From NCBI RefSeq assembly GCF_003863355.1, contig NZ_QQWG01000002.1, positions 186,001-250,000 of the forward strand: a stretch of 64,000 nucleotides of DNA, given 5' to 3'. The notes under the pieces are model-generated. The model ran no database searches, had not been told where the DNA came from, and saw only the letters and a program-made list of their open reading frames with translations. This document shows, in pieces, positions 63,743 through 64,000 of the stretch (the stretch's first letter is position 1; the number at the start of each line of letters is the position of its first letter). This DNA comes from Ancylomarina euxina. Its GTDB lineage: Bacteria; Bacteroidota; Bacteroidia; Bacteroidales; Marinifilaceae. The translations under genes were made by a program, and so were the position numbers.

Positions 63743-64000
63743 CTATTTCGCTGGGCTTGATTTTACAATTATTTCGTCTTGTATTTTTAGGTGAATGTTT
63801 TTTCTTAGTTTTTTTTCTTTCAGATACTCTATAAGTAACTTAGGTTCATCTGTTACGATGATGTTGGCCCCAAAATCTATAGCCCATCCCCATTTGGTTT
63901 CAGAATTAGGAGATTTTTCTCTGTTGTTATAATTGCGAACATTTTCATTTGCGGTTGTACTGACCCAAATTCTGCAAAAATTTTGTTTTAGTTTATTTAT
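63743..64000 (-). CDS. Glycerophosphodiester phosphodiesterase, C-terminal part (cut by the window edge)
   Basis: An open frame enters from the right edge on the minus strand and ends at TAG 63743-63745, giving 85 residues. WGWAIDFGANIIVTDEPKLLIEYLKEK matches the last conserved block of GDPD enzymes, where the consensus is a hydrophobic strand, G-A/V-D-x-I/V-I-T-D-x-P and then LL-x-YL. RIWVSTTANE fits the previous strand. The catalytic His pair and the start lie outside the window. It would break down glycerophosphodiesters from lipid turnover. Confidence 0.72.
   Translation of the reverse strand: MNKLKQNFCRIWVSTTANENVRNYNNREKSPNSETKWGWAIDFGANIIVTDEPKLLIEYLKEKKLRKNIHLKIQDEIIVKSSPAK

Overview
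The window looks like a chromosomal segment of a marine or gut-type Bacteroidota, most likely class Bacteroidia (Marinilabiliales-like by overall gene content, which is an inference). The reasons are: AT-rich DNA; promoters of the Bacteroidota form TTTG-N18/19-TAnnTTTG in front of both tRNAs; almost no Shine-Dalgarno sites; an UpxY-type NusG antiterminator at the head of a capsule locus; a PorT outer-membrane protein of the type IX secretion system; and many short SPII lipoproteins.

Region 1 (40-7474) is an amino-sugar or hexose use operon on the + strand: a FucP/NagP-like permease, an aminoglycoside-phosphotransferase-fold sugar kinase (NahK-like), a large fusion of a NagB-like deaminase with a PIG-L/LmbE-like deacetylase, a CBM9-like sugar-binding protein and a ROK sugar kinase. 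A decayed second copy of the CBM9-like gene follows. It is preceded by a copy of the hairpin and terminator found at the end of the NagB fusion gene.

Region 2 (7475-11488) is a gene-poor, patchy border. It holds a headless DUF2384 (Xre/ParS/MbcA-type) antitoxin remnant, a PAS fragment, a PAS-LuxR regulator, the UpxY-like antiterminator, a DUF6266 gene and a GxxExxY gene.

Region 3 (11622-44998) is one co-directional surface polysaccharide locus of the Wzx/Wzy type. It begins with an unusual four-gene set: a carrier protein, an asparagine-synthase-like amidotransferase, a divergent NadE-like enzyme and an adenylate-forming ligase. Export genes (Wza, Wzc) and sugar-nucleotide genes (UDP-HexNAc 6-dehydrogenase, RfbA, VioA-like aminotransferase) follow, with WbqC and GNAT proteins, two flippases, at least seven probable glycosyltransferases plus one uncertain GT-B-like protein, a Wzy-like polymerase, a CapK-like ligase, and a WbpL/WbpM-like pair that would start the repeat unit. 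It ends with a secreted beta-helix protein and a small lipoprotein that copies the C-terminus of that beta-helix protein. Taken together, the genes suggest a polymer with uronic acid or uronamide HexNAc units, an N-acylated 4-amino-4,6-dideoxyhexose and a QuiNAc/FucNAc-type primer sugar (inference).

Region 4 (45250-64000) is mostly housekeeping: a lipoprotein of unknown role, tRNA-Ser(GGA), an ABC-F ATPase, GAPDH, a very small lipoprotein at 49532-49660, a BamA/TamA-like protein, a C45-type Ntn hydrolase, an SDR, a PurL-like protein with degenerate active-site motifs, MenG/UbiE, PorT, a large FAD dehydrogenase, tRNA-Trp(CCA), a CDGSH iron-sulfur protein, a hibernation factor, a cation exchanger, and the 3' end of a glycerophosphodiester phosphodiesterase cut by the window edge. 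No insertion sequence, rRNA or CRISPR array was seen.
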